From Halosimplex halobium (GTDB taxonomy: Archaea; Halobacteriota; Halobacteria; Halobacteriales; Haloarculaceae), in the NCBI RefSeq assembly GCF_051414055.1, contig NZ_JBLKNX010000011.1, positions 120,459-184,458 on the forward strand: a stretch of DNA of 64,000 bases. Direction: 5' to 3'. Positions 50,413 to 61,392 of the stretch are shown in pieces. Both the position numbers and the translations under genes were made by a program. The notes beneath the pieces are model-generated. The model ran no database searches. It worked only from the letters and a program-made list of their open reading frames with translations, and had not been told where the DNA came from. Every line of letters begins with the position of its first letter. Position 1 is the first letter of the stretch.

Positions 50413-50943
50413 CTACCCGAGGAACAGCCGGAGCTGCGGGTACTCTTCGACGATGTCGAGTTCCTCGATGCGGGCGTCGAGCCCGAGGATGCGGCCGGCG
50501 CCGAACGCGCCGAGACCGAACAGGAGGAAGACGTACACCATGTGGTAGTCGATGAGCAGTGCGTTGTCGAAGGGGTAGGAGGCCAGCCAGTAGAACAGCA
50601 TCATGGTGGCCCCCCAGAACGCGCTGAACCGGACGAGCACGCCGAGGATCAGCGCGAGGCCGACCAGCGTCAGGCCGAGCTGGTTCAGCGGCGTCAGCAG
50701 CCACGCCCACTCGTTGCCCATCGTCGTCCACAGGCCGGTCAGCGGGTTGCCGTCGGGGATCCCGTACAGCAGGAACCCGCGGACGCTCCACTCGGGGTTG
50801 ACGACCTTCGTGATCCCGGCGTAGAAGAACGTCCAGCCCATGATGACCCGCAGCGCGAACAGCGCGTAGCCGATCCACGTCTCGGAGTAGGTGAACTGCA
50901 CGTCCCAGCCGAACACCTTGGATTCGAGTTCTCGCGTCGCCAT
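50413..50943 (-). CDS. DoxX-family membrane protein
   Basis: A 176-residue membrane protein with four hydrophobic helices and the DoxX pattern ALFALRVIMGWTFFYAGITKVVNPEWSV. The N-terminus is soluble and short; a C-terminal tail follows GLGAFGAGRILGLDARIEEL. DoxX relatives are part of thiosulfate:quinone oxidoreductase in Acidianus, or act as quinone-reducing or membrane-maintenance proteins elsewhere. No DoxD-specific domain is seen. Its function here is open. Confidence 0.78.
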   Translation of the reverse strand: MATRELESKVFGWDVQFTYSETWIGYALFALRVIMGWTFFYAGITKVVNPEWSVRGFLLYGIPDGNPLTGLWTTMGNEWAWLLTPLNQLGLTLVGLALILGVLVRFSAFWGATMMLFYWLASYPFDNALLIDYHMVYVFLLFGLGAFGAGRILGLDARIEELDIVEEYPQLRLFLG

Positions 50944-51255
50944 ACGCCCACGTTCGCCCAGAACGCGGATAAGGGGTGTCGTGATTCCCAGCCGCTGGGA
51001 CCCGGTCGAGCGGCGCCGGCGCCCCGAGACCCGGAGAACCGCCCGAACGCGCCCGGAAACGCGCCGCGTCCCGGTCCGACCGCGGACGGCTCCCAGCCAC
51101 CCGTTCCCGGACGGTAAGAAGCCTGTTCCGGCTTGAAGAGGGCTGGCGTGGTATCTCTCCTCACGGCCGGGGACACCGGTTGCGGTCCGGGTGCCGTCGC
51201 CGCTCGCCGCGGACGGACGGCCCGGACGGTGAACGCTCCCCGACGGTGATCCACC

Positions 51256-51555
51256 ATGTCGACGCACACCATCACGGTCGCGACGCTCGTCGTGACGACG
51301 GTCGCCGTCGTCCTCGGCGCGTTCGTCGCCTCGCTCGCACACAGGGCGGCCAACCGAACGTCGTCGCGCTCGCTGTCGCTGCTCAGCTACGGCCTCGGCG
51401 CCGTCGCGCTCGGCCCGCTGGTCGGGGCCGTCGGCGCCGTCACGCTCGGCCTCGACGCCGAGTCGACCCTGCTCGTCCAGGGGCTGTTCGTCGCGCCGGG
51501 GTTCGCGCTGCTCGTGCGCTCGCTGTATCCCGCCGGGCGACCCGTCCGGGCGTGA
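51256..51555 (+). CDS. small membrane protein (99 aa)
   Basis: A 99-residue protein with three hydrophobic segments (about 6-28, 40-62, 70-88) and a short basic end. It has the small-residue-rich composition of haloarchaeal membrane micro-proteins. The loop AHRAANRTSSRSLSL lies between helices 1 and 2. No function is known and no operon partner is evident. Confidence 0.65.
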   Translation: MSTHTITVATLVVTTVAVVLGAFVASLAHRAANRTSSRSLSLLSYGLGAVALGPLVGAVGAVTLGLDAESTLLVQGLFVAPGFALLVRSLYPAGRPVRA

Positions 51556-51622
51556 CTGCCGGTCGCGCCCGACCACCAGTTACTTTACTTACTGGTCTGA
51601 CAGCCCCGATGGAGCTGATTCC

Positions 51623-51742
51623 ATGGGGGAACCGTCGACACCGCGGGACGAGCGCGACGCGGTCGAACACGTCCTCGTGACGAACGACGACGGGATCGAC
51701 AGCCCGGGGCTCGCCGCCGTCGCCGACGCGCTGTCGAGCCTC
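51623..51742 (+). pseudogene. surE: truncated surE (5'-nucleotidase) remnant
   Basis: An ATG is followed by about 20 residues and then HVLVTNDDGIDSPGLAAVAD, the unmistakable metal-binding N-terminus of SurE survival nucleotidases. After roughly 40 residues the similarity stops at LSSLVPNAPLAPPS; the frame then runs on into the next gene in a different frame. The remaining 200 residues of SurE are absent. It is therefore a 5' fragment left by a deletion ending just before the peroxiredoxin gene. Confidence 0.72.
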
Positions 51743-51822
51743 GTCCCGAACGCCCCGCTGGCCCCGCCGTCGGAACCTGTTCGGTCGGTGTTTTATTTCG
51801 CGCGAGCCCGTACGGACAGGCG

Positions 51823-52296
51823 ATGGTTTCCACTGGCGAATCCGCACCCACGTTCACGGCGACGCTCGGCACGAGTGACCACGAGGACTTCGACCTGGCC
51901 GACCACCTCGGCGACGGCCCGGTCGTCCTCGCCTTCTTCCCCGGCGCGTTCACACCGCCCTGCACCAACGAGATGGTCGCGTTCCAGGAGCGACTCGACG
52001 AGTTCGAGTCGGCGGGGGCGACGCTCTTCGGCGTCAGCGCCGACTCGCCGTTCTCCCAGGGCGCGTTCCGCGAGGAGCACGGCATCGAGTTCGACCTCGT
52101 CAGCGACATGGACGGCGACACCATCGAGGAATACGGCCTCACGATGGACATCCCCGACCTGGGCCTGTACGGCAACGCCAACCGCGCCGTCTTCGTGATC
52201 GACGACGAGGGTACCGTCGTCTACGACTGGGTCGCCGACGATCCCACCAACGAGCCCGACTACGACGCGGTGCTGGACGCCGTCGAATCGGCGTAG
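51823..52296 (+). CDS. 1-Cys peroxiredoxin
   Basis: A 157-residue peroxiredoxin: APTFTATLGTSDHEDF, then FFPGAFTPPCTNEMVAF with peroxidatic Cys47, and ANRAVFVIDDEGTVVYDW. No second Cys exists, so it depends on an external thiol for recycling. It reduces peroxides in the cytoplasm. A GTTTTATTT box lies about 25-34 bases upstream of the ATG, right after the surE remnant. Confidence 0.88.
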   Translation: MVSTGESAPTFTATLGTSDHEDFDLADHLGDGPVVLAFFPGAFTPPCTNEMVAFQERLDEFESAGATLFGVSADSPFSQGAFREEHGIEFDLVSDMDGDTIEEYGLTMDIPDLGLYGNANRAVFVIDDEGTVVYDWVADDPTNEPDYDAVLDAVESA

Positions 52297-52436
52297 CACC
52301 GCCGTCCTCGTTTCCCGTCTCCGTTTTCGCTACCCTCGTGACCGTCGTTCGGAGCCGCAGGTGCGTCGAGGGGGACGACGGACGCGCTCCCGGGCCGGAG
52401 CGGCGAAAGAATCGAAACGCGGAGAGTCGGCGCCGG

Positions 52437-53972
52437 TCAGCCGAACAGGACGGACGCGGCGTCGAAGGCGCTCGGCGAGAGGAGGCCGAACGCGGGCAGC
52501 AGCGCGAAGGTGAGGAACGCGGCGATGACGACGGCGGCGTACAGCGAACTCGGGTAGCCGCCCAGGTCGAAGTCGCCGTCGGGTTCCTCGAGCCACATCG
52601 CCCGGACGACGCGGCTGTAGTAGTACAGCGACAGCGCGCTGTTGACGATGAGCGAGGCGGCCAGCAGCCAGGTGCCGGTCTGCGCGGTCGCGGCCAGCAG
52701 GTAGAGCTTCGAGATGAAGCCGCCGCCGACCGGCAGGCCCGCGAGGCTGAACAGGAAGACCGTCATCGCGGCGCAGGCCAGCGGCGCCTGCTTCGAGAGG
52801 CCGTTGAAGTCCTGGAAGGTGCGGCCGATGCCCCAGTACTCGGTCAGGGCGACGAACAGGAACGCGCCGGTGTTCATGAACCCGTAGACGAGCAGGTGCA
52901 TCATGCTCGCGCCGAGGACGAACCCGTTGTCGACGCCCGGCGAGAGCGCGGCCAGCCCGATGAGGACGTAGCCGGCGTGGCCGACCGACGAGTAGGCGAG
53001 CATCCGCTTGACCTTCTCCTGGGTGGCGGCCGCGAAGTTCCCGACGGTCATCGTGACGACCGCGAGGACGGTGACCGCGGTGACCCAGTCGACCATCGGG
53101 GCGGCGCCCGTCAGGCCGCCGACCTCGGGGAACGCGGTGAGGAACACGCGGAAGGCGACGACGAACCCGGCGGCCTTCGAGGCCGACGAGAGGAACGCCG
53201 ACACCGGCGCGGGCGCGCCCTCGTACGCTTCGGGCGCCCAGAAGTGGAACGGGACGCTCGCGGTCTTGTAGGCGAACCCGAGCAGCATCATGATGACGCC
53301 GACGCCGAGGACCCCGACCGGGATCTCCGAGCCGGCGGCCAGCGCCTCCGCGACGGCCTCCAGCTGGAGGCTGCCCGTCGCGGCGTAGACGAGGCTGATC
53401 CCGTAGGCGAGCACCGACGACGACAGCGCGCCGACGAGGAAGTACTTCAGCCCGCCCTCGACGCTGCCCTGGTTGTCCTTGAGGAACGCGACCAGGGCGA
53501 ACGACGGCAGGCTCGCGAGTTCGAGGCTGACGAACACCGTCGCGAGGCTGTTGGCCGAGGCCATCAGCGACATGCCCGTCGCGGCCATGATGACCAGCCC
53601 GTAGTACTCGGCCTGGTACTCCTCGCCGGCGAGGTAGTCGTAGGAGGCCAGCGTCACCAGCGCGGTCACGCTCGCGACGATGACCACGAAGAACAGGCTC
53701 ATCCCGTCGACGACCAGCGCGCCGCCGAACAGGTCGATGGCGCCCGTCCCGCGCGGTTGGCCGACGCCGAGCACGAGGAAGTACCCGGCGACGAGGAACG
53801 CGGCGAGCGCGCCGACCGTCGACACGCCCGCGAGGACGGCGTTGGAACTCGTCCCCGGCTGGGGCTCGATGCTGTCGACGATGAACAGCAGCATGGCGGC
53901 CGCGCCGAAGATGATCGCCGGCGTGAGCGCGACCCAGTCGGCCATCGTGAAACCGGCTATCTCGACTACCAC
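52437..53972 (-). CDS. nuoN: NADH dehydrogenase-like complex I subunit N
   Basis: A 511-residue antiporter-like subunit with about fourteen membrane helices. The conserved GVGVIMMLLGFAYKTASVPFHFWAPE carries the central lysine region of the proton channel. I used the GTG start: a strong ribosome-binding sequence GGAGGTG (53980-53986, minus strand) lies 7 bases before it, whereas the later ATG at 53945 has none. It overlaps the end of nuoM by 7 bases. The protein pumps protons in the quinone-reducing complex. Confidence 0.9.
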   Translation of the reverse strand: MVVEIAGFTMADWVALTPAIIFGAAAMLLFIVDSIEPQPGTSSNAVLAGVSTVGALAAFLVAGYFLVLGVGQPRGTGAIDLFGGALVVDGMSLFFVVIVASVTALVTLASYDYLAGEEYQAEYYGLVIMAATGMSLMASANSLATVFVSLELASLPSFALVAFLKDNQGSVEGGLKYFLVGALSSSVLAYGISLVYAATGSLQLEAVAEALAAGSEIPVGVLGVGVIMMLLGFAYKTASVPFHFWAPEAYEGAPAPVSAFLSSASKAAGFVVAFRVFLTAFPEVGGLTGAAPMVDWVTAVTVLAVVTMTVGNFAAATQEKVKRMLAYSSVGHAGYVLIGLAALSPGVDNGFVLGASMMHLLVYGFMNTGAFLFVALTEYWGIGRTFQDFNGLSKQAPLACAAMTVFLFSLAGLPVGGGFISKLYLLAATAQTGTWLLAASLIVNSALSLYYYSRVVRAMWLEEPDGDFDLGGYPSSLYAAVVIAAFLTFALLPAFGLLSPSAFDAASVLFG

Positions 53973-55579
53973 GGCGCGACACCTCCGTTGGCCAGCGCGG
54001 CGGCAGCGTCACCGACCGCCCCGGACGGGACGATGGCGGCCGAGCCCGGCGGCAACAGCGGGTTGACTGCGTCCTGGATCATCTGGTAGACCAGGCCCGG
54101 GTCGACGCCCAGGGCGATGACCAGCGCCAGGAGCACGACCAGCGGCGCCACGTCGTGGACGGGCGCGCGGGAGACGTCGTAGTCCGTCGCCAGCGAGTAC
54201 TCGCCGAACAGCGTCCGCTGCATCGCCCACAGCAGGTAGCCGGCGACGACGACGATGCCGAACATCCCGGCGGCGGTCACCAGCGGCGCCGCGGGGATGT
54301 ACGGCGAGGCGAACGCGCCCTGGAAGATGAGGTACTCGGCGGCGAAGCCGGCCATCAGCGGCAGCCCCATGTAGCCGAACGCGGCAGCGACGAGGATGCC
54401 GACGGTCCAGGGCATCCGGTCGGCGATCCCGGAGATGTCGCCCACCATCCGGGTGTGGGTCTCGTTGTAGATGACGCCGACGGTCATGAACATCAGCCCC
54501 GAGATGAGGCCGTGGGCGACCATCTGGAAGGTCGCGCCGCCGAAGCCGTGCGGGGTAAAGGCGACCAGCCCGAGGATGACGTAGCCCATCGACGAGATGG
54601 ACGAGTAGGCGACGATACGCTTGAGGTCCTGCTGGGCCAGGGCGAGCATCGCGCCGTAGATGATACTGAGGACGCCGAAGGCGACGATGACGCCCGCGTA
54701 GGCCTGCGCCACGTCCTGCAGCATCGTGAAGTTGAACCGCAGCAAGGCGTAAGTCCCCATCTTCAGGAGGACGCCCGCCAGCATGACGGAGACGGGCGTC
54801 GGGGCCTCGACGTGGGCGTCGGGCAGCCACGTGTGGACGGGGAAGACGGGCACCTTCACCGCGAACCCGGCGAACATCAGCGCAAAGGCGACCACCCGGA
54901 GCGTGTCGGGGGCGATGCCCGCGACGCTCCCGAGGGCGCCCTCCTGGCCGAGCGCCTGCGCGATGGCGGGCAGGTCGAACGTCGAGATGGAGTCGCCCAG
55001 CCCGAACACGAGCGCCATGAAGCCGACGAACATGACCAGCGTCGCCACGTTCGTGTAGACGAAGAACTTGATGGCGGCGTACTTCCGGCGCGGGCCGCCC
55101 CAGACGCCGATGAGGAAGTACATCGGGACCAGGACGGCCTCCCAGAAGACCAGCCACAGCAGGAAGTCCAGCGCGGTGAACACGCCGATGAGGCTGGCCT
55201 CCATCAGCAGCATGAGGCCGTAGAACTGCGACTGCCGTTCGTCGATGGGCGTCCACGAGCTGACCAGCGCCAGCGTCGTCAGCACGGTCGCCAGCACGAG
55301 CAGCGGCAGGCTGATGCCGTCGAGGCCGACGTGCCAGGCCAGGTCGTAGCGGCCGAGACTGACCCAGCCAAGCGTCGACTCGAAGGCGATGTCGCCGTCG
55401 GCCAGCAGCGCGTTGCCGACGCCGTCGAAGGCGGTGTACATCCACAGCGAAATGGCGACGGGGACGAGGCTCACCGCGGCGGCGAGCTTGCCCGCCCACT
55501 CGTCGGGTGCGAGGAAGACCAGCAGTGCGCCCAGCAGCGTGACGCCCAGCAGGGCCTCGACGGGTCCGGCGACGGGCAT
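53966..55579 (-). CDS. nuoM: NADH dehydrogenase-like complex I subunit M
   Basis: A 537-residue antiporter-like subunit with about fourteen helices. Marked by FWEAVLVPMYFLIGVWGG and FAGFAVKVPVFPVHTWLPDAHVEAPT, the Lys and His of which belong to the proton path. Its ATG overlaps the nuoL stop by one base (TGATG). Part of the membrane arm of complex I. Confidence 0.93.
   Translation of the reverse strand: MPVAGPVEALLGVTLLGALLVFLAPDEWAGKLAAAVSLVPVAISLWMYTAFDGVGNALLADGDIAFESTLGWVSLGRYDLAWHVGLDGISLPLLVLATVLTTLALVSSWTPIDERQSQFYGLMLLMEASLIGVFTALDFLLWLVFWEAVLVPMYFLIGVWGGPRRKYAAIKFFVYTNVATLVMFVGFMALVFGLGDSISTFDLPAIAQALGQEGALGSVAGIAPDTLRVVAFALMFAGFAVKVPVFPVHTWLPDAHVEAPTPVSVMLAGVLLKMGTYALLRFNFTMLQDVAQAYAGVIVAFGVLSIIYGAMLALAQQDLKRIVAYSSISSMGYVILGLVAFTPHGFGGATFQMVAHGLISGLMFMTVGVIYNETHTRMVGDISGIADRMPWTVGILVAAAFGYMGLPLMAGFAAEYLIFQGAFASPYIPAAPLVTAAGMFGIVVVAGYLLWAMQRTLFGEYSLATDYDVSRAPVHDVAPLVVLLALVIALGVDPGLVYQMIQDAVNPLLPPGSAAIVPSGAVGDAAAALANGGVAPW
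53980..53986 (-). promoter_or_regulatory. ribosome-binding site of nuoN
   Basis: GGAGGTG on the minus strand, 7 bases before the GTG at 53972. It decides in favour of the GTG over the ATG 27 bases further in. Confidence 0.7.
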
Positions 55580-57693
55580 CAGGCACCACCTCCCAGCACG
55601 ACGAAGACGACCAGCAGCAGCGCGAGCGACAGCGTCATCAGCGCCGCGTAGTTCGAGACGACGCCCGACTGGATGCGGCGGAACCGCGAGCCGGTGAACA
55701 GGCTCACGCTACTGACGCCGTTGACGACGCCGTCGACGACGCCCTGGTCGAACTTGTCCGCGGCCCGCGCGATCGGGACCGTCACGCCCTGTGCCAGCCA
55801 CACCTGGTACTCGTCCTGGTAGTAGTTGTGCATGAGCAGCGTCTTCGCACCTCCCAGCTTGTCCGTGTGTTCCGTCGGCTCGTCGACGCCGTAGAGGCTG
55901 CGCGCGAAGAGCACGCCCGCGATCGCCAGCCCCAGCGAGACGGCCGCCGAGGCCAGCAGCGTCGGTACCTCGCCGCCGAGCGGGTAGCTCGCGGTGACGT
56001 GAGCCACGTCGTGCAGCAGCGTCTCGTAGGTCGCCAGGTCCGTCGACAGCGCCGCCGGCCAGCCGCCCTCGTCGGCCCCGTGGACCCACTTGTGGAGGAA
56101 GTCGATGTGCTGTCCGGTCAGGACCGCGACCGGCTTCATGTTGATGAGCCCGACCGTCGCCGCGCCGATACCGAGCACGGCCAGCGGCGCCTTGACGTTC
56201 CAGCGGACCGGCTCGGGGTCGCGCGCCGTCTCCGAGCGGGCCTCGCCGTGGAAGGTCAGGTAGACCATCCGGAACGTGTAGAAGCCCGTGAAGAACACGG
56301 CCAGCAGCCCCATCGCGTACGCGAGGAGATAGAGGATACCGAGCGTGCTCGCCTCGCCGCCGAGCGTCCCGAAGCCGTGGATGAGCGCCTCGTAGAGCAC
56401 CTCGTCTTTCGACCAGAAGCCGGCGAACGGGACGATGCCCGCGAGCGCGAGCGACCCCGAGAGGAACGTCCAGTAGGTGACGGGCATCTTGTCCTTCAGC
56501 CCGCCCATGTCCCACATGTTCTCGTTGTGGTGCATCGCGATGATGACCGACCCGGCGCCGAGGAACAGCAGCGCCTTGAAGATCGCGTGGGTGGTCAGGT
56601 GGAAGACCGCGGCGACGTACCCACCGGAGCCCAGCGCGAGCATCATGTAGCCGTACTGGCTGATGGTCGAGTACGCGAGCACCTGCTTGAGCTCCTGCTT
56701 GACGACGCCCATCGTCGCCGCGAACAGCGCCGTGAAGCCGCCGACCAGCGCGATGACGCCCAGCGCCGTCGGCGAGAGCAGATAGAAGCCGTACATCCGG
56801 GCGACGAGGTAGACGCCGGCCGCGACCATCGTCGCCGCGTGGATGAGCGCCGAGACCGGCGTCGGGCCCTCCATCGCGTCGGGCAGCCACGTGTGCAGCG
56901 GGAACTGCGCCGACTTGCCGATGACGCCGCCGAGCACGAGCAGTCCCAGGATCGTGAACCACGTCTGGGCGCCGTAGCCGGCGGTGTAGATCCCGTCGGC
57001 GCCGTCGGTCAGCGCCTGTTCCGCGAGTCCCGGGAAGCTCGCCATCGTGCCGGAGGCGGTCTCGACGGGCGCGAACAGGCCCGTGCCGAACGTGGCGAAG
57101 ACGCCGACCACGCCGATGAGGAAGAAGTAGTCACCGAAGCGGGTGACCAAAAAGGCCTTTTTCGCGGCCGACGGCGGACCGTCCTCGCGGAACCAGAAGC
57201 CGATCAGCAGATACGAGCAGAGGCCCACCAGCTCGAAGAACATGAACGCCATCAGGATGTTGTTCGAGAAGACAAAGGCGAGCATGCTCGCCGTGAACAG
57301 GCCCAGCCCGGCGTAGTACCGCGGGAGGCCGGTCTCGCCCTCGTCGTTCATGTAGCCCAGCGAGAAGACGTGGACGAGCAGGGCGATCAGCGAGACGATG
57401 ACGAGCATCAGCGCCGTCAGCGGGTCGACCAGGATGCCGAACCGAAGCGTGAGCGCGCCGTCGCCGAGGCCTGCCACCCACGTGTAGAGGTTCTCGTTGT
57501 AGTAGGTGGCCGTGCCGGTGATCCCGGCGACGGTCAGCGCGGTCCAGACCGACAGGGCCAGCGAGCCGGCGGTCGCGATGATGCCGGCCTCGGCGCCGCG
57601 CTTCGGCATGTACTGCCCGGCGAACAGGGAGACGACGAACGCCAGGAACGGGAGCGCTGCGATCGCGGGAACGAAGTCGAATGCACCTGCCAT
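55579..57693 (-). CDS. nuoL: NADH dehydrogenase-like complex I subunit L
   Basis: A 704-residue antiporter-like subunit with about sixteen helices and the long C-terminal lateral helix. Marked by ELVGLCSYLLIGFW, GKSAQFPLHTWLPDAMEGPTPVSALIHAATMVAAG and YSTISQYGYMMLALG. It starts 1 base after the nuoK stop (57695), so the two are translationally linked. Proton pumping at the far end of the membrane arm. Confidence 0.94.
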   Translation of the reverse strand: MAGAFDFVPAIAALPFLAFVVSLFAGQYMPKRGAEAGIIATAGSLALSVWTALTVAGITGTATYYNENLYTWVAGLGDGALTLRFGILVDPLTALMLVIVSLIALLVHVFSLGYMNDEGETGLPRYYAGLGLFTASMLAFVFSNNILMAFMFFELVGLCSYLLIGFWFREDGPPSAAKKAFLVTRFGDYFFLIGVVGVFATFGTGLFAPVETASGTMASFPGLAEQALTDGADGIYTAGYGAQTWFTILGLLVLGGVIGKSAQFPLHTWLPDAMEGPTPVSALIHAATMVAAGVYLVARMYGFYLLSPTALGVIALVGGFTALFAATMGVVKQELKQVLAYSTISQYGYMMLALGSGGYVAAVFHLTTHAIFKALLFLGAGSVIIAMHHNENMWDMGGLKDKMPVTYWTFLSGSLALAGIVPFAGFWSKDEVLYEALIHGFGTLGGEASTLGILYLLAYAMGLLAVFFTGFYTFRMVYLTFHGEARSETARDPEPVRWNVKAPLAVLGIGAATVGLINMKPVAVLTGQHIDFLHKWVHGADEGGWPAALSTDLATYETLLHDVAHVTASYPLGGEVPTLLASAAVSLGLAIAGVLFARSLYGVDEPTEHTDKLGGAKTLLMHNYYQDEYQVWLAQGVTVPIARAADKFDQGVVDGVVNGVSSVSLFTGSRFRRIQSGVVSNYAALMTLSLALLLVVFVVLGGGA

Positions 57694-57694
57694 C

Positions 57695-58000
57695 TTACCA
57701 CCTCATCGTAGCCGCTTTCGTCACGTCCACGTCCTCGAAGTTGCGGTACAGCACGAGGATGATGCCGATACCGACCGCCACCTCGGCGGCCGCCAGCGCC
57801 ATCACGAACAGCGAGAACACCTGCCCCGTCAGGTTCCCGTGGTGGAACGAGAACGCGACGAGGTTGATGTTCGCCGCGTTGAGCATCAGCTCGACGGACA
57901 TCAGGAATATCAGGGCGTTACGGCGCGTCAGCACGCCGTAGACCCCGATGCAGAACACCGCCGCCGACAGCAGGAGGTAGTACTGGCTCGCGATGGCCAT
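57695..58000 (-). CDS. nuoK: NADH dehydrogenase-like complex I subunit K
   Basis: A 101-residue three-helix subunit with the buried glutamates (LIFLMSVELMLNAANINLV and AAAEVAVGIGI). The size is normal. Its ATG overlaps the nuoJ2 stop by one base. Confidence 0.93.
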   Translation of the reverse strand: MAIASQYYLLLSAAVFCIGVYGVLTRRNALIFLMSVELMLNAANINLVAFSFHHGNLTGQVFSLFVMALAAAEVAVGIGIILVLYRNFEDVDVTKAATMRW

Positions 58001-58392
58001 CAGTCCGCACCTCCCTCGGTGCCGCTCGCGTCGCCGCCCTCGTGGTCGTCGCCCGTCCGGCCGGGGATCCGGCGTCCCCCGTCGGTGAGCGCGGTGACGA
58101 CGCTCTCGTCGTCCTCGCGGCGGGCGAGCATCACGGCCCCGTCCAGCGCCGCGTCGAGGACCAGCGCGATGATGACGAAGGCGACCAGGAAGCTCTCCGC
58201 GGGGATCGCGGCCTGGTCGACCATGTTGAACATCGCGTAGCCGATGCTCGCGACGACGCTGCCGTCGGCGAACGCCTCCGGTCGGCCCAGCTCCGCCGTG
58301 AAGAACACGTAGGCCATGACGGCGAACAGCGCCAGCGCGGCCAGGCCGTTGACGTAGTTCACGTCGGTCGCCAGCCGCGGCCGGGAGGTCAT
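58000..58392 (-). CDS. nuoJ2: complex I subunit J, C-terminal half
   Basis: A 130-residue protein equal to the second half of bacterial NuoJ, with a hydrophobic NYVNGLAALALFAVMAYVFFT and FLVAFVIIALVLDAALDGAVML, then an acidic tail. Haloarchaea encode NuoJ as two proteins; it overlaps nuoJ1 by 4 bases. Confidence 0.87.
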   Translation of the reverse strand: MTSRPRLATDVNYVNGLAALALFAVMAYVFFTAELGRPEAFADGSVVASIGYAMFNMVDQAAIPAESFLVAFVIIALVLDAALDGAVMLARREDDESVVTALTDGGRRIPGRTGDDHEGGDASGTEGGAD

Positions 58393-58658
58393 GTTGCCAC
58401 CTCGTCGGGCTGGGTGTCTCTCTCGGTGAGCATGATGGCGAACGTGATGAGGATGAGCACCCCACCGACGTACACCAGTATCTGCATCGCGGCGATGAAC
58501 TCGGCGCGGAGCATGACGTAGTACACTGCCACCGACAGCAGCGAGACGCCGAGCATCAGCGCCGAATGCCAGACGTCGCGCACTAACACGACGCCCAGGC
58601 TGCTCCCCAGCGTGACCGCGGCGAACAGCGCAAACGCGATTGACTCGAGCAATGCCAT
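58389..58658 (-). CDS. nuoJ1: complex I subunit J, N-terminal half
   Basis: An 89-residue protein equal to the first half of NuoJ: LGVVLVRDVWHSALMLGVS, then MQILVYVGGVLILITFAIML. It is the first gene of the J1-J2-K-L-M-N series. An AGGAGATT ribosome-binding sequence lies about 10 bases upstream of the ATG. No nuoI or other early gene lies upstream. Confidence 0.9.
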   Translation of the reverse strand: MALLESIAFALFAAVTLGSSLGVVLVRDVWHSALMLGVSLLSVAVYYVMLRAEFIAAMQILVYVGGVLILITFAIMLTERDTQPDEVAT

Positions 58659-58986
58659 CGTTGTCCCGAATCTCCTACCGCACGCCCTTTGAAGATTTCT
58701 GTATCGTCCCGTGCGTGGCCGCTCACGCGCCCGAAACCGTTACAGATTCGACGCGTGCCCGCCGACCGCCCCCTGTCGACCCTCCGGTCGGCGCCTGACG
58801 TGTTCGGCTCGCGGCGCTCTCGGGGTCGCGCGGCCGCCCGTTCGGGCACCGCGCCGCTCGCGCGCGCCCGGTCGGTCGCCCGTCGCGAGCCCGTCCCGGC
58901 GGCACCCGATCGGGAGTCGGCAGTCGTCAAGGGTCAGCAGCCGGCCGGGGGTCGGCGGACGGTCCGCGACCGCCGGGCGTCCCGGC
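58659..58986. other. intergenic region upstream of nuoJ1
   Basis: 328 bases, no gene seen. It holds an AT-containing patch (about 58689-58715) and ACCGTTAC (58736-58743), the regional motif. The usual nuoI-H-CD-B-A genes are not here. Confidence 0.6.
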
Positions 58987-59271
58987 CTACTCGAACCGGT
59001 CCTCGTCGTACCGGGAGACGTACCGGACCGCAAGCAGGAGGACGCCCAGGCCGGCGCCGACGGTCACGACGCCGAACGTCGCCATCCCCAGCGGCGTCGC
59101 CGGCAGGTCGACGAGGAAAAACAGGGTCGGGTCCAGTCCCTCGGGGTTGACGTAGCCCAGCAGCGCGCCCATCGTGCCCGCGACGCCCAGCACGGCCAGG
59201 TACACCGCGAGGACGACGCGCGAGCCCGCGACCCGCCCGCCGAGCGCCAGTCGGTCGGTGTTGGCTGTCAC
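58987..59271 (-). CDS. small membrane protein near the oxidase
   Basis: A 94-residue protein starting at GTG (VTANTDRLALGG) with three hydrophobic segments (about 15-35, 44-52 and 58-84) and the loop LGYVNPEGLDPTLFFLVDLPATPLG. The basic extension before the GTG looks noncoding. Haloarchaea often have such a protein beside cytochrome oxidase genes. The role is unknown; assembly or stability of the oxidase is a guess. Confidence 0.68.
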   Translation of the reverse strand: MTANTDRLALGGRVAGSRVVLAVYLAVLGVAGTMGALLGYVNPEGLDPTLFFLVDLPATPLGMATFGVVTVGAGLGVLLLAVRYVSRYDEDRFE

Positions 59272-59330
59272 GACCGGCCGTTGGGACCGCGGGTGGTTAG
59301 CCTTTTCACATCGCGGCCGCAAGCTCGGGT

Positions 59331-59447
59331 ATGAGCGACTTCGACGACGACTCCCGCTTCTCGGAGAAGGAACTCCTGCTGTTCGTCCTCACCGCCATCG
59401 CGGTGCTGATGGGCGTCTCCACGTTCGTCCTCGTCCTGAGCGGCTGA
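59331..59447 (+). CDS. single-helix membrane micro-protein (38 aa)
   Basis: A 38-residue protein starting MSDFDDDSRFSEKELLLF, with one membrane helix (LFVLTAIAVLMGVSTFVLVL) and a short end. A short acidic head followed by one helix resembles small subunits of haem-copper oxidases. It is convergent with the oxidase gene and divergent from the three-helix protein. Confidence 0.65.
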   Translation: MSDFDDDSRFSEKELLLFVLTAIAVLMGVSTFVLVLSG

Positions 59448-59610
59448 ACCGATCCACTCCGGGTACGTGGTCGCCCGCCGGACTCGCGAACTGCGACACA
59501 GGTAGCAGCCGCTCCCGGCTGATCGCTCCAGTATCTCCTCGACAGGCGACGCCATCCATCGGCGAAAACGGGAATTGAGACCGTCGAAACGCAGGTCGAA
59601 GCCGCGAGCG

Positions 59611-61392
<1,782 letters not shown>

